64,000 bases of DNA from Branchiostoma floridae (lineage: Eukaryota > Chordata > Leptocardii > Amphioxiformes > Branchiostomatidae), in the NCBI RefSeq assembly GCF_000003815.2, contig NC_049979.1, positions 25,232,058 to 25,296,057 of the forward strand, in the 5' to 3' direction. The translations under genes were made by a program, and so were the position numbers. Below, piece after piece: positions 47,801-53,460 of this stretch (within the stretch, counting starts at the first letter, position 1; every line of letters starts with the position of its first letter). The notes under the pieces are model-generated. The model did not search any database. It had not been told where the DNA came from and saw only the letters and a program-made list of their open reading frames with translations.

Positions 47801-50432
47801 TGAACTTGCAACTCTGGAAGTCTCCTATTCCCCCAGCAGAATAGCAGCTAAACTTGTTTCTATCGATTGGCGTATTGAATCGAAAACAACCTCATCAATA
47901 TTGAAGGTTGCGATGGGAAAATCTTGAAAAGAAGCCATAGTTATTTACACTAGTTACATATACATTGAACTGTTGGGTGGCCAAGACGTACTGTGACTGT
48001 CACAATCATTGCTGTTGACATGTGATATTTTGCAGAGAAGACAATCCCCTTCATTAACCAATAGCAATGATATCTATCTTGCCATTGACAGACAATGAAA
48101 AATATGTACTTTAGAAAGGGAGTTATAAATGATTAATGGGGCTGTGTTGTTGCACGTTTGTACATTTTACTGTCCTGTAGGGTCGCATATATCAGTACTT
48201 TGATTGATACTTTTGTAAAGGGGCTATTGGGAAATAAGCTATATAGCCTATTGATCGAAGAGGGCATTGACTTGACACCCAGTGAATTTAAAGATTTGTT
48301 TTTGTTTTGTGGCTTAAGCTTGATTATATTTCACTCCACACCATGAATATATGGTACAATGTGTACCAGTATTTGCAATTTCTTTTTCTTCCTTTTCTGT
48401 CAAATCTTCAAAGGGATTTATCTCCATCGTTCCTGGGCCGATTGACCTAAAATTTGGCGCACTGAGGGCAGAGTGGGCTAGTACTCATGCATTTTTTATA
48501 TATAAATCCCTTTAGAATGATTTCAAGTTTTGTTGTTGTTGCATTTTTCAGACCAAAACTGTATTCACACTGCACGATCATTGGTCAGCCGAAATCACGT
48601 GATCAAATAATACCATATAAGGCGGCGTACATAATCCCTTCTGCCATTCTCCCGGAGACATCCGCAGCTCAGAAGTGCAAGGTGGGGCAGACCTGGCACA
48701 TGAACAGGTGACAATGAAAGAAAGAGCGGATAAATAACGCTATGTAAGACGGGTGTATAATCCATACTGGCTTTCATCTGGAGAAATCCATAATGCCGAA
48801 GAGCAAGGTTGGGCCGACCTGTAGCGAGTGGGAGGAGTGGATAGAGCGTTGGGAGGAGGGGAAGTGCTTTTCTTTCCCCACCTACCCACCGACCTTTATC
48901 ACCATTGCTGGGACTCGGCTTCCATCGCGCGACTTTGGCACTGCCCCCATCACTAATGAGGATGATCCAATGATCAGTGTGGATACTGTGCTATATTTTA
49001 CCTCCTGTGCCCTGGTTTGAAGAGCAAATGACCTGAAATTTTTATGTAAAGGTGTGCATTGAATATTAACTCAAAGCACCCAAGTGTGATTTTTGGCATA
49101 GACAACCTCAAAATGATTTACATGTATTTCAAGATTTTTGGCTATTTTTAGCTGCTGAAGGTCAGTGATCTAGAGGTCAGTGACCCCGGGCGACCCACCT
49201 TGCACCTGCTCGTATATTTAGCCAAGAACCTGTGGTCACCCCTATTCTTTTTGATAAGTGTGTTGAGTCCTTTTACTACGTGCAGAGGTTTGACACTTGA
49301 GGCTTCTCCCTACATCAGGTTCCTACATACAAACTGTACATGGGGCTGGCTTCATGTCACTGAGCCAACCCTAGGATCAAACTCTGGGTCACGGATCCAC
49401 AGCATTCGATCCAGATCTCACACACTCACATTCACTACCCGGTTTATCGTCTGTTGTTTCCCATCTTGTGGGGGTTAGACATGCTTGCACGTAAATGAGG
49501 GGGCCAAGCAATTGCACTGCGTTACCACTTGCACCACAAAAGTACAACTCAAGTCTCAGAAAACTCCTTATTGGTACCTCACATCTAAGATGAAACATGA
49601 TACATGTACGTGATACATGAAACTGGCACAGGTGGTTCCTGCTGTGTGAAACATCATAAAATGTCTGAGAAAATCCTACCAAACAAACTGTAATGGGAAA
49701 GGATCAGATGTGTAAATGTCGTAAATGTTGAACAAATGTTAAAGGGACACACCCCAGTTGATTTCGGGTTTCAATTGGAGGCTGCACACGTCAAGTCTAG
49801 CATCAATTCTCTTGCAGGGAATTATCCTGAAGCAAAATAACTGTGTATGGGGTGAGAGAATATTCCTCCCGCTACAAGTCGAGTTCTTATCCGTCAAAAA
49901 ACTAACGTTATTGTCATGTCAGAAATAATGCACAAAATTGGGCATTTTCACATGCGATAAAACCCATTAAAAAGATTTTTTCAGCAAGCACGGCTGATAT
50001 TGTTAGAAAGAAAAAAACCTTGTGAGTAATCAAGGGAATTACTAGTATAATTCTAGAATGATTTATTGTTTGCTATGCAATTTTTCATTGTTCAAGTATC
50101 TTACTCATAATGAAATAGATTTCAAAATTTAAGAATTACTCTCCTTTTTGCCCACATTAAATTTTTTTTTACACCTGCTCACATCAGTTTTGGGCTGTCC
50201 ATAACATCAAATCAGCCTAGCCTTTACAGTTTATGTCACAAACAAACAGTAAAACAACAAACAAATAAACTGAATATTTCCATGTCACCCTGTCCAGGCG
50301 TTGGCCATGCTGCCCTCGGGTACTCAGATTAAAGACATCTGCAGTTTTCTTGAGAACGTTCTTGAGGAGAAGGCCATGCAGAAGAGGAACATGCAGGTGT
50401 TGAAGAGTCTACTGTATGCCGAACACTTACAG
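14792..50432 (+). CDS. VPS39: VPS39/VAM6, HOPS tethering subunit (C-terminal exon not in window)
   Basis: 24 coding exons are assigned here, listed separately, each with AG acceptor and GT donor. VPS39 is the Rab7-binding subunit of HOPS and tethers late endosomes, autophagosomes and lysosomes or vacuoles. Exons 1-11 (residues 1-324) cover the N-terminal CNH/beta-propeller region (LLVGTKQGHLLLY, KSMAWC, VGFKRDY, LFPTGKQLEPLV). Later exons cover the helical clathrin-repeat solenoid (DKQFELALHLA, LYAFDLFSQRRFDES, LLRLKDNN, ELIILYEKKGLH, RALLLGRLGRHEQA). Phases are continuous for exons 1-13 (1245 nt) and for exons 14-24, but exon 13 ends in phase 0 while exon 14 begins in phase 1, so one exon of about 25-30 codons is missing. 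The final zinc-binding exon (CxxC...H..C) was not found as far as 64000. Confidence 0.96.
15680..15860. mobile_element. Left part of a CTCCAAGCAGA-family element, split by a LINE
   Basis: taatctccaagcagatccta at about 15773 is the left terminus of the family seen complete at 60678-60808. The matching right terminus, aggatctgcttggagatta, is at 16879-16897, beyond the LINE fragment, so the LINE appears inserted in it. Confidence 0.55.
15860..16877 (+). mobile_element. LINE 3' fragment with reverse-transcriptase C-terminus
   Basis: The open frame 15868-16587 (239 aa) encodes LLSVPRSSVNAAVLGELGVF, then a CPICKDSIEDEYHFLMICP motif (Cys-x2-Cys...His...Cys) that ends many non-LTR retrotransposon polyproteins. 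The tail finishes caataaacttgacttgactt, a typical short-repeat LINE 3' end. Only the last part of the polyprotein is present, with no polymerase core, so it is an inactive 5'-truncated insertion in VPS39 intron 1. Confidence 0.8.
16896..17723. mobile_element. 828-bp element with ~50-bp inverted termini
   Basis: The left end tagtagtagtcaggaaattt continues through ctcgctcctctcacctctgc and is repeated in inverted orientation at 17673-17723. The interior is GC-richer than its surroundings and lacks a transposase frame. It abuts CTCCAAGCAGA-type ends on both sides (gcttggagat to the left, cctgcttggaga to the right), so elements are nested here. Confidence 0.7.
17747..18101. mobile_element. 355-bp foldback element
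   Basis: aatctagacacagtttttcc...gatatcgg on the left pairs with ccgatatc...actttttgccg-type sequence on the right (17747-17780 against 18073-18101). The middle has short repeats 'gatagcttagcag' and 'cccgacagctt'. Noncoding; in VPS39 intron 1. Confidence 0.65.
18294..18359 (+). CDS. VPS39: VPS39 exon 2
   Basis: TTTCAG|CC, donor TCAG|GTATGA, phase 1 to 1. Encodes DKLLVGTKQGHLLLYSIKTE, first blades of the CNH domain. Confidence 0.95.
19261..19480. mobile_element. TAACGCTAGTTCACC-family foldback element, copy A
   Basis: taacgttagtttgcctttat at the left and ggtgaactagcgtta at the right form inverted ends around a near-palindromic 220-bp body containing gcttttTaaaaacagggta and its complement. TA at each tip fits a TA target. 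Three further copies lie in the window (21985, 31574, 52485). Confidence 0.75.
19605..19672 (+). CDS. VPS39: VPS39 exon 3
   Basis: Encodes RHEVSLERSNKSFSKKPIVQ; TTCTAG acceptor, CAG|GTACTA donor, phase 1 to 0. Confidence 0.93.
20249..20291 (+). CDS. VPS39: VPS39 exon 4
   Basis: Only 43 bases; encodes LRVVSELKILISLS; TTTTTCAG acceptor and CAG|GTAAGT donor, phase 0 to 1. Confidence 0.92.
21089..21214. mobile_element. hAT-like TAGGGGTGGG family, 126-bp minimal copy with 8-bp target duplication
   Basis: Inverted ends taggggtgggaaccggtac and gtaccggtaaccaccccta, flanked on both sides by tgtccaac (21081-21088, 21215-21222). The inside is the 'caggtccaggtccggttcag' simple repeat plus the subterminal 'ttttgtaccggtacactgta' stretch. 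An 8-bp duplication points to the hAT superfamily. Longer relatives are at 26643 and 53461. Confidence 0.85.
21300..21394 (+). CDS. VPS39: VPS39 exon 5
   Basis: Encodes VSVHDITTFQCITTIQ and GATLFSTDLQ; GTGCAG acceptor, CAG|GTATGT donor, phase 1 to 0. Confidence 0.95.
21800..21910 (+). CDS. VPS39: VPS39 exon 6
   Basis: Encodes LRMAVAVKRKIQNYYWKNRD and FHELT; ATGTAG acceptor, ACA|GTTAGT donor (weaker than average), phase 0 to 0. Confidence 0.93.
21985..22206. mobile_element. TAACGCTAGTTCACC-family foldback element, copy B
   Basis: taacgctagttcacctttat ... ataaaggtgaacaagtgtta. It is more diverged than the other copies. In VPS39 intron 6. Confidence 0.7.
22952..23044 (+). CDS. VPS39: VPS39 exon 7
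   Basis: Encodes PDVAKSMAWCKDSVCVGFKR and DYFLIK; GTTGCAG acceptor, AAG|GTAAAT donor, phase 0. Confidence 0.96.
23095..23345 (+). repeat. Decayed SINE body fragment
   Basis: The words ctcaggtgaaaatgagtacc, 'gggccatcc' and 'gagtcacacctg' match the body of the SINEs at 37609 and 42466. The part after 23281 (gttgatttgattgtatggat) belongs to another repeat family, seen at 27715 and 45795. Confidence 0.55.
23602..23683 (+). pseudogene. tRNA-Leu(TAG)-like pseudogene
   Basis: An A box (tggccgagtggtctaagg), an anticodon loop tttagat giving TAG, a class II variable arm and a B box (gggttcgaaccc) are present in the right order, followed by a T run at 23688-23697. The 5' and 3' acceptor strands (atcaggg / tcacaac) do not pair, and the anticodon stem has an A-C mismatch. 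It therefore looks like a tRNA-derived retro-pseudogene or SINE head, not a working tRNA. Confidence 0.65.
23719..23999. mobile_element. CAGGGCTCGAAAT hAT-like element, right end lost
   Basis: Starts cagggctcgaaattcatttt, with 'gggattaggtgcactggtgc', and runs in parallel with the complete copy at 36380-36661. It stops after 'aaaataattggg', so the right terminus is missing. Confidence 0.65.
24060..24475 (+). repeat. Interspersed repeat with (TTTC)n and 'gacctgaaatttgg' motif
   Basis: A ctgtcaaatcttcaaag...ttcatctccgtcgttcc...gacctgaaatttggc core follows a TTTC microsatellite (24136-24160). The same order is found at 48290-48560 and, inverted, at 9500-9670. It also contains the short palindrome accatatatggt. 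Confidence 0.6.
25978..26161 (+). CDS. VPS39: VPS39 exon 8
   Basis: Encodes GTLKELFPTGKQLEPLVTRL and TQKYALTWSDIPVVL; CTCCAG acceptor, TTAG|GTAGGA donor, phase 0 to 1. The largest VPS39 exon here. Confidence 0.96.
26643..27055 (-). mobile_element. hAT-like TAGGGGTGGG family, 413-bp internal deletion derivative
   Basis: Flanked by the exact 8-bp duplication ctgtctac (26635-26642 and 27056-27063). On the minus strand its 5' part (caatggtccatttc...) and 3' part (ggctgtaaaacttggtag, then aatgactata) match the two ends of the 53461-54835 element, while that element's gag-like middle is absent. It is therefore a deletion product of a longer parent. Confidence 0.85.
27391..27427 (+). CDS. VPS39: VPS39 exon 9 (37-bp micro-exon)
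   Basis: Encodes HEPPYIIAVLP; CTGATAG acceptor, CAG|GTCAGT donor, phase 1 to 2. Assigned by similarity and by phase on both sides. Confidence 0.92.
27449..27659. mobile_element. TACTGTAAATGC-family element, copy 2
   Basis: tactgtaaatgtattcaagt ... tctgcatttacagta with the same internal 'gcggtggttttaag' motifs. It begins 22 bases after the exon 9 donor. Confidence 0.75.
27715..27810. repeat. Half copy of the 'ggccatgttgatttg' element family
   Basis: taggccatattgattcgatt, then atatggatgacatc, matches the left terminus of 45795-46169. No right terminus is seen. Confidence 0.55.
28002..28088 (+). CDS. VPS39: VPS39 exon 10
   Basis: Encodes HIEVRTVEPRLLVQTMELPS and RPRFICSG; CTTTAG acceptor, AAG|GTCTGT donor, phase 2 to 2. 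It overlaps a chance open frame in another reading frame; the frame given is the conserved one. Confidence 0.94.
28653..28752. other. Assembly gap (100 N)
   Basis: Exactly 100 N, an arbitrary scaffold spacer. It lies in VPS39 intron 10; exons 10 and 11 on its two sides join in phase, so no coding sequence appears lost. Confidence 1.
29211..29325 (+). CDS. VPS39: VPS39 exon 11
   Basis: Encodes HVYVASQNYVWKMVPVPITA and LLQDKQFELALHLA, the end of the propeller and start of the helical region; GCAGCAG acceptor (the second AG fits the phase), donor GCT|GTATGT. Confidence 0.94.
29815..29994. mobile_element. TACTGTAAATGC-family element, copy 3 (left end degraded)
   Basis: Right end ...gcgaaaatttctgcatttacagta is intact. 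The left end is recognisable only from 'ggttttaagttcgcggtagc' onward. Confidence 0.65.
30227..30356 (+). CDS. VPS39: VPS39 exon 12
   Basis: Encodes ADKQQNIHHIQNLYAFDLFS and RRFDESLKIFSKLDT; AATAAG acceptor, CAG|GTAATA donor, phase 0 to 1. Confidence 0.94.
30599..30795. mobile_element. TACTGTAAATGC-family element, copy 4
   Basis: gctgtaaaatgcatatggga ... tttctgcatttacagta. It ends 33 bases before the exon 13 boundary, so part of the acceptor neighbourhood is element sequence. Confidence 0.7.
30829..30971 (+). CDS. VPS39: VPS39 exon 13
   Basis: Encodes VIGLYPDLLPHDFRAQLAYP and LEKGLLALIDYLTQ; CCTTTCAG acceptor, CAG|GTGTGC donor, phase 1 to 0. Confidence 0.95.
31301..31400. other. Assembly gap (100 N), likely site of a missing VPS39 exon
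   Basis: Exactly 100 N. Exon 13 ends in phase 0, exon 14 starts in phase 1, and the family has about 25-30 more residues between them, so a short exon may be hidden in this gap. Confidence 1.
31574..31793. mobile_element. TAACGCTAGTTCACC-family foldback element, copy C
   Basis: taacgctagttcacctttat ... aggtgaactagcgtta, 220 bp; the best preserved of the four copies at its termini. Confidence 0.75.
31900..32022. repeat. Decayed relative of the 8397-8714 hAT-like element
   Basis: Shares 'gattgggcaagt', 'aggacatgcacatgccc' and 'cagcactttcacttg', but has lost the CAGGG termini. Confidence 0.5.
32114..32938 (+). repeat. Left terminal inverted arm
   Basis: Contains 'gccgcgcgcgcgcgtgattt' near the tip, the tcgactcgatcgagtc palindrome, long unique-looking sequence, and at its inner end the splice acceptor ttctttttcag with the first THAP codons. 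Confidence 0.85.
32871..33210 (+). pseudogene. THAP zinc-finger exon of the palindromic element
   Basis: After ttctttttcag the frame reads KYCKSYGCNSR (Cys-x4-Cys), then FFKIPPN, LLKHWDCLVKRQLGRDNF. This is the C...C...F..P...W...R order of the THAP DNA-binding fold. The final Cys-x2-His pair is not in this continuous frame; the frame instead enters AT-rich sequence and stops near 33209, so the last ligands are in another exon or lost. The first ligands come from the inverted arm and the rest from the unique middle. Confidence 0.65.
33374..33695 (+). pseudogene. Second open stretch in the palindromic element
   Basis: The frame downstream of a stop near 33371 reads IPKLDHFHKTAILPELFTQR, then a Tyr/Cys-containing part. 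'PKL..F....LPEL' resembles sequence I associate with accessory proteins of some eukaryotic DNA transposons that also carry a YqaJ nuclease, but this is a weak recollection and no nuclease residues can be shown. Treated as a transposon-derived remnant. Confidence 0.35.
33915..34749 (-). repeat. Right terminal inverted arm
   Basis: Reverse complement of 32114-32938. On its minus strand the THAP start (KYCKSYGCNSR) is repeated and then diverges at the arm/centre junction. An 8-bp word, ttgtctaa, occurs at 32108-32115 and again at 34761-34768, just outside the element. Confidence 0.85.
35077..35150 (+). CDS. VPS39: VPS39 exon 14
   Basis: Encodes SSTIRSKKQLSQIIDTTLMK and CYLQ; TTTTTTTAG acceptor, CAG|GTAAGA donor. 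It enters in phase 1, which is inconsistent with direct joining to exon 13. Confidence 0.95.
35300..35735 (+). mobile_element. LINE 3' fragment (CR1/Crack-like)
   Basis: The in-frame stretch to 35525 encodes LQLADRRKMSRLCMIYKMTN and NLYFPRTIVEWN, the conserved end of CR1-group reverse transcriptases, with 'SFKERLQ' readable just after the stop. The tail contains 'cctacgaagctggtgtgtta' and 'cgccgaagggcggttatacc', a hairpin-like 3' end. 5'-truncated, in VPS39 intron 14. Confidence 0.75.
36380..36661. mobile_element. CAGGGCTCGAAAT hAT-like miniature element, complete
   Basis: Ends cagggctcgaaat and atttcgagccctg are exact inverted repeats. The interior contains several 'ggtgcac' repeats. No flush 8-bp duplication. 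It ends 25 bases before VPS39 exon 15. The truncated relative is at 23719. Confidence 0.8.
36687..36828 (+). CDS. VPS39: VPS39 exon 15
   Basis: Encodes NDALVAPLLRLKDNNCHVEE and KYSELIILYEKKGLHRK; TTCCAG acceptor, AAAG|GTAAAT donor, phase 0 to 1. This is the conserved middle region known as VPS39 domain 1. Confidence 0.96.
37244..37330 (+). CDS. VPS39: VPS39 exon 16
   Basis: Encodes ALDLLLRQSGKPNSPLKGHD and RTVQYLQRL; TCTTCAG acceptor, CTAG|GTAAGG donor, phase 1 to 1. Confidence 0.96.
37609..37860 (+). mobile_element. tRNA-derived SINE, copy 1
   Basis: A tRNA-like head (catggcgtaatcggcagcgt with B box aaggttcgaatcctg) is followed by cccttgggaaaggcacttta, a 'gtgaaaatgagtacct' body and 'gagagccacacc'. 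The same order is at 42466-42920. In VPS39 intron 16. Confidence 0.75.
38111..38184 (+). CDS. VPS39: VPS39 exon 17
   Basis: Encodes NHLELIFDFALWVLKAHPED; TTTCCAG acceptor, AAG|GTAAGG donor, phase 1 to 0. Confidence 0.95.
38279..38759. mobile_element. Mutator-like miniature element with 9-bp target duplication
   Basis: Inverted termini of about 47 bp (left caccctcctactctatgtgg, with gcggcaaagcctaacgatat inside) and the exact 9-bp flanking repeat cagtacatg (38270-38278, 38760-38768). Long termini with 9-bp duplications are typical of Mutator-like elements. No transposase frame. Part of the inside (tctgtgggtagagtgcagcc...accgaatat) recurs at the right edge of the window (63925-63960). Confidence 0.75.
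39126..39224 (+). CDS. VPS39: VPS39 exon 18
   Basis: Encodes FTEDMPEVEALPRDKILKYL and DLAIPYL; CTCCCAG acceptor, CTG|GTAAGG donor, phase 0. Confidence 0.96.
39708..40008. mobile_element. hAT-like miniature element (CAGGGCTCGAAGTTAACT ends)
   Basis: Left cagggctcgaagttaact and right agttaattttgaggcctg are imperfect inverted repeats; internal 'tttttgggaca' repeats. ttaaaa flanks both sides, but not in an 8-bp register. Confidence 0.65.
40534..40651 (+). CDS. VPS39: VPS39 exon 19
   Basis: Encodes EHIILNCEDGTPEFHNKLVN and LYREKVQDQLKEYINSLPE; TTTTTTCAG acceptor, GAAG|GTAGGT donor, phase 0 to 1. Confidence 0.95.
42257..42372. other. Perfect 29-bp stem hairpin
   Basis: tttgatagcttttcagtacc...aaatg (42257-42285) and its perfect reverse complement (42344-42372) enclose a 58-base loop that itself holds a second stem (gaggaaaactg / cagtttccctc). 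It lies in VPS39 intron 19. It could be a small foldback element or a hairpin RNA; nothing here decides. Confidence 0.8.
42466..42920 (+). mobile_element. tRNA-derived SINE, copy 2 (best preserved)
   Basis: Head gaccgcgtagcgcagtggca with A box and a B box ggggttcgaatccgg, then cccttgggaaaggcacttta, a 'gtgaaaatgagtacct' body and a tail ending 'tgatggtaacatcaggccct'. In VPS39 intron 19. A headless fragment of the same body follows at about 43370-43500. Confidence 0.8.
43084..43212 (+). CDS. VPS39: VPS39 exon 20
   Basis: Encodes GELGEIRSKLLYFLETSLDY and EKLLTYFPFD; TTTGTAG acceptor, GATG|GTAAGT donor, phase 1 to 1. Confidence 0.95.
43370..43500 (+). repeat. SINE body fragment
   Basis: 'gaaaatgagaacctagcttt', 'ggaggtcccttatttgagga' and 'gagccacacc' match the SINE body at 42600-42690. 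No tRNA-like head. Confidence 0.55.
43662..43764 (+). CDS. VPS39: VPS39 exon 21
   Basis: Encodes FFEERALLLGRLGRHEQAIA and IYTHVLTDN; CTTGTAG acceptor, GGA|GTAAGT donor, phase 1 to 2. Clathrin-repeat-type helical hairpins. Confidence 0.96.
44754..44799 (+). CDS. VPS39: VPS39 exon 22 (46 bp)
   Basis: Encodes YCARNYDRHKEGNKD; TTCCACAG acceptor, GAT|GTAAGT donor, phase 2 to 0. Confidence 0.94.
45236..45382 (+). CDS. VPS39: VPS39 exon 23
   Basis: Encodes VYVYLLRMYLSPPDPHNLGV, then a proline/glutamine linker and ALDILMEHSSKIDTAK; CTGAAG acceptor with a weak tract, AAG|GTGGGT donor, phase 0. Confidence 0.95.
45471..45721. mobile_element. hAT-like element interrupted by assembly gap
   Basis: Left cagagctcgaaatac and right gtatttcaagccctg are inverted ends. 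The middle is the 100-N gap 45553-45652, so the true length is unknown. In VPS39 intron 23. Confidence 0.6.
45553..45652. other. Assembly gap (100 N)
   Basis: Exactly 100 N within a repeat. Exons 23 and 24 on its two sides join in phase, so no coding loss is implied. Confidence 1.
45795..46169. mobile_element. Foldback element, 'aggccatgttgatttgatta' termini
   Basis: The left terminus (aggccatgttgatttgatta, then tatggatgaca) is complementary to the right (tgtcatccat...aatcaaatcaacatggcct); 'agta' flanks both sides. Related termini are at 51178-51719 and fragments at 23281 and 27715. Confidence 0.7.
46344..46753. mobile_element. 410-bp foldback element with 9-bp target duplication
   Basis: Perfect outer ends tagcctgggtaccatccgg, extending with one mismatch to tagttcgct (about 32 bp), flanked exactly by gtattgcac (46335-46343, 46754-46762). 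Inside lies a second inverted pair (ggaatgggttcaagcgctcg with its near complement at about 46615-46642). No open frame of note. Confidence 0.8.
48290..49160 (+). repeat. Second copy of the 'gacctgaaatttgg' repeat, split by an insertion
   Basis: 48290-48562 and 48989-49160 together follow the same order as 24060-24475 (ctgtcaaatcttcaaaggga, ttcctgggccg, gaccaaaact, then 'atgacctgaaatttt', 'tttttggcatagac'). The copy at 24 kb lacks the intervening 426 bases. Confidence 0.6.
48563..48988 (+). mobile_element. ~425-bp insertion with short inverted ends
   Basis: Left tcacactgcacgatcattgg and right ccaatgatcagtgtgga are imperfect inverted repeats. Inside, a 75-codon frame from 48793 encodes GPTCSEWEEWIERWEEGKCF and runs past the right end; I do not recognise it. 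Defined by comparison with the uninterrupted repeat at 24 kb. Confidence 0.5.
50298..50432 (+). CDS. VPS39: VPS39 exon 24 (last exon seen)
   Basis: Encodes LAMLPSGTQIKDICSFLENV, then LKSLLYAEHLQ; TGTCCAG acceptor, CAG|GTAAGG donor, phase 0. In the family the next exon carries the C-terminal zinc-binding motif and the stop, so the GTAAGG donor implies more coding sequence downstream. Confidence 0.96.
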
Positions 50433-51177
50433 GTAAGGTCACTCATAAAATATAACACTGGAAAAGCAGGAAACTATACTTACCTATGCCAAAAGGTTTG
50501 AATATGGTGTTTTGGTGCCATTTCTGTTTAAATGTGTATATTAAGCTTTGTTGATAGCATAACTTAAGATGTAACCAGAGTTTCAGCACAACAGGGCATT
50601 AAAGCGGCTTTCTATGCATGATACTGCAGCAGAACTTTCTGTTTTCTTATAGTTCATTTTCCAGACATGCTTGTTTGTAATGAATGCCTAACTCCATCAG
50701 CCAGTACAAATTTGATGTCAAATGACCATTATAGCAGGCAGACTGATGGTCAACCAGTTTTGTTAGGTTGGTTTTCATCATTAGATGGAGTAGTTGTAGT
50801 CTGGTAGTTACCTAAGCACAGTAACTCATAATGACTGACAGAGGTGCCATCAAATATCTTATTGTTATGATATGCACCGTTAGTAATCAGCCATCTCACA
50901 GTAGATTGTGGCCATACTACTTTATATACCTGTGTGATAAACTCCAGGGATGGTTGCAACCACAAGCATCCACGTGGAAATCATGTCAGGGACTAAGAGG
51001 GACTCAGTCACTCTCCCGCAACATATTTTCACCATGTCCTGCACGAAAGGCGCAAGCCGACACAAGGGAGGTCCGGCAAAATTTTGAAATCGGGACCCTT
51101 AAAAAATGTATTTTCCTCCTGTATTTTCATGGGTAAATATTGCAGGTGAACTAGCTAGATTTGATGAAATTTCCATA

Positions 51178-51719
51178 AGGCCACAGCAAGTAAATTTTAT
51201 GGATGACATCCTCTGCAGACTGCAAAAATAGTGCGATAGGGCGAAAAAAAAACAAGATGGGTGAAAAAATCAAGATGGCTACATTTTCAAAAATAGGCAC
51301 CATAAAGTTGTGATGACTGTTGTAAAAAGAATTAAAGGGACAAAACATGGTATCAGAGCCAACAAGACATTCATTCCTGTATTTAAGACATGTACTGGTA
51401 TGGTAAAAGTGACACTAGTGTGGTAGAATGGCATCACCAACAAAGTTGGTAACCACACTCATAGCTACCATATTGGTATCACTTTTACAACTATCCAATA
51501 AATTTCATTTCTACAACTACAGTCCTGGGTACCTCGCAGGTGTCACTTCTACAAGTACAATTATTAGGCTACAACACAATATAATTTGCTCATTTTGGTA
51601 CTTTATCGTCATGTTGACCATCCCTGCAGAAGAAAAAAATTCTTGTTTTTTTTTCTGAAATCAGGCAAAAATTAATGCGCACGCTGATGTCATCCATAAG
51701 ATTTACATGCTGTGGCCTA
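51178..51719. mobile_element. Foldback element, 'aaggccacagcaagtaaatt' termini
   Basis: Left aaggccacagcaagtaaatt, then ttatggatgacatc; right gatgtcatccataag...tgtggcctt-like complement. About 34-bp inverted ends share 'tatggatgaca' with 45795-46169. Noncoding inside. Confidence 0.65.
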
Positions 51720-52484
51720 ATCGAAAATTCTAAAATACACAAGGTTTCAGCTTAATTTTTTTGGGGGGCCCCCTGTGCCGCCCGCCGCCACTGACATGAA
51801 TGCCTAATGTCTCCTGATTGACACATTCCCTGTCCCCAGATTAACACATTTTCCATCAGTGAAGGAACATCAACCAAGTATTAAACAGTTTTTCAGTGAA
51901 CTTGATAAAGCCCTTGGTTACCCAAGCATATTTGTCATTACCCACATGCAGATGGATGCACCTGTAGTGGTTATGGGAAAATGTTCCTTAGTTCCTGGGG
52001 TACGACCCCATTTCTTGCTCAGCAGCCATGCAGAATAGAAATACCCATTGGCATGTTTTGTTCCATTACTCAAAATGCCACATGCATTTCAAGGGTAGAA
52101 ATTACTGCTGTGTGTATAATATTGAAACAAATATAGAAAACTAAAGTTGGCAAAGTTGGTAGTGTAGAAAATAGTTAACACACATGAATATCTTTATTTC
52201 TATCTGAACACATTGATTTAGATAATTTTTTAAATCTTTTAATTCAACACGTGTTGACCAAGTGAACACTTACATGCTATACAAGTGCTAGGCATGGTAG
52301 ATATATTAGACTCAGTGAGGTGGCATTATCCTCCAGATTTATATTAAAGGGATGTGGCTGCATAAATGTCTTGTCTTATTGAATCTGCCTTTTTATTGAT
52401 TGCTGCCTCAGTGGAGGATGGGATCAAGAATTCTTTGACTGAAGTTCCAAACAATCATCTCTGCAGTGTTTTGGGCCTTGTTGA

Positions 52485-52706
52485 TAACGCTAGTTTACCT
52501 TTATCCATTGGGTAACCTATATCCGTTGCTTTTAAAAACAGGGTATTTGGGGATATCACGTTGGCGGACGTTAGTTTCAACTTGCAAAATTTTCAGGATA
52601 TTGTAGTTTAAAACTACCATCCTTTGACTTGATGTGCTTACATACCCTGTTTTTAAAAAGCAACAGATATATAGGTTACCCAACAGATAAAGGCAAACTA
52701 ACGTTA
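52485..52706. mobile_element. TAACGCTAGTTCACC-family foldback element, copy D
   Basis: taacgctagtttacctttat ... ataaaggcaaactaacgtta, 222 bp with the gcttttaaaaacagggtatt motif and its complement. Confidence 0.75.
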
Positions 52707-53460
52707 CATGTATGTGCCCCTCTGTGTCTTTCTGTCTGTGAATTCCCAACATACATGCTGCAGCATTCTAATCCTCAGTGCAGCTTGTTCTGTCTGTGGG
52801 ACTGGAATGGAAGTTTGGTTTGCTTTGAAAATTTACTAGAGACTTGATGATAGAAATGAAATAGCTGAGCCTGGTATCCACCCTCTTCTAGCTCTGGTTT
52901 GCTCCTCCAGCCATTTGCAAAATAGTCTGGCACCAGTGTTAATGGATAAACAATTGGCATTTGACTATTCATCTATAATGTATGATTATGTTCAATTATG
53001 ATTTCAAATTTGATCCCTATGGTTACACTGAGAAATATTTGATTCACAAAATGATATACAATGTATGTAAGGGCCAAATGTTTCATGTGATGTAGCATCA
53101 TCAGATAATGACATGGTCTTCCCAAAAAGAAGTTCTTTAAGTTTTCCATAATCAGACTATCATTTTGGATTTAAAGTGTCACCTGTTATCTTGTGGAGAA
53201 TCAATCAGGGATGTAAAATGAAGCTAGAAGATGATGGACAACATGTGCCAGGCTAAAAAAGCTGAGAGGAGCTGCAGGAAAATAACATTGGGAGACTGGT
53301 TGAAATATGCCATCATGCAATAAAGTCATGTCAGATTCTGACTTATCCAAAAAGATTGTCTTCATTCTCCATCATTAACTACGAATACATCTTTTTGTCA
53401 AAAATCATGCCTTTATTCAAGACTTTAGGTCTTATTCATGTATTACTAAAGAGTACATAC

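Larger units (their letters stand above)
50433..53460. other. Long last intron of VPS39 or flank, first part
   Basis: Contains two repeat elements described separately (51178-51719 and 52485-52706) and no exon with the expected CxxC / HYFC zinc motif in any frame I could see. Confidence 0.6.
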
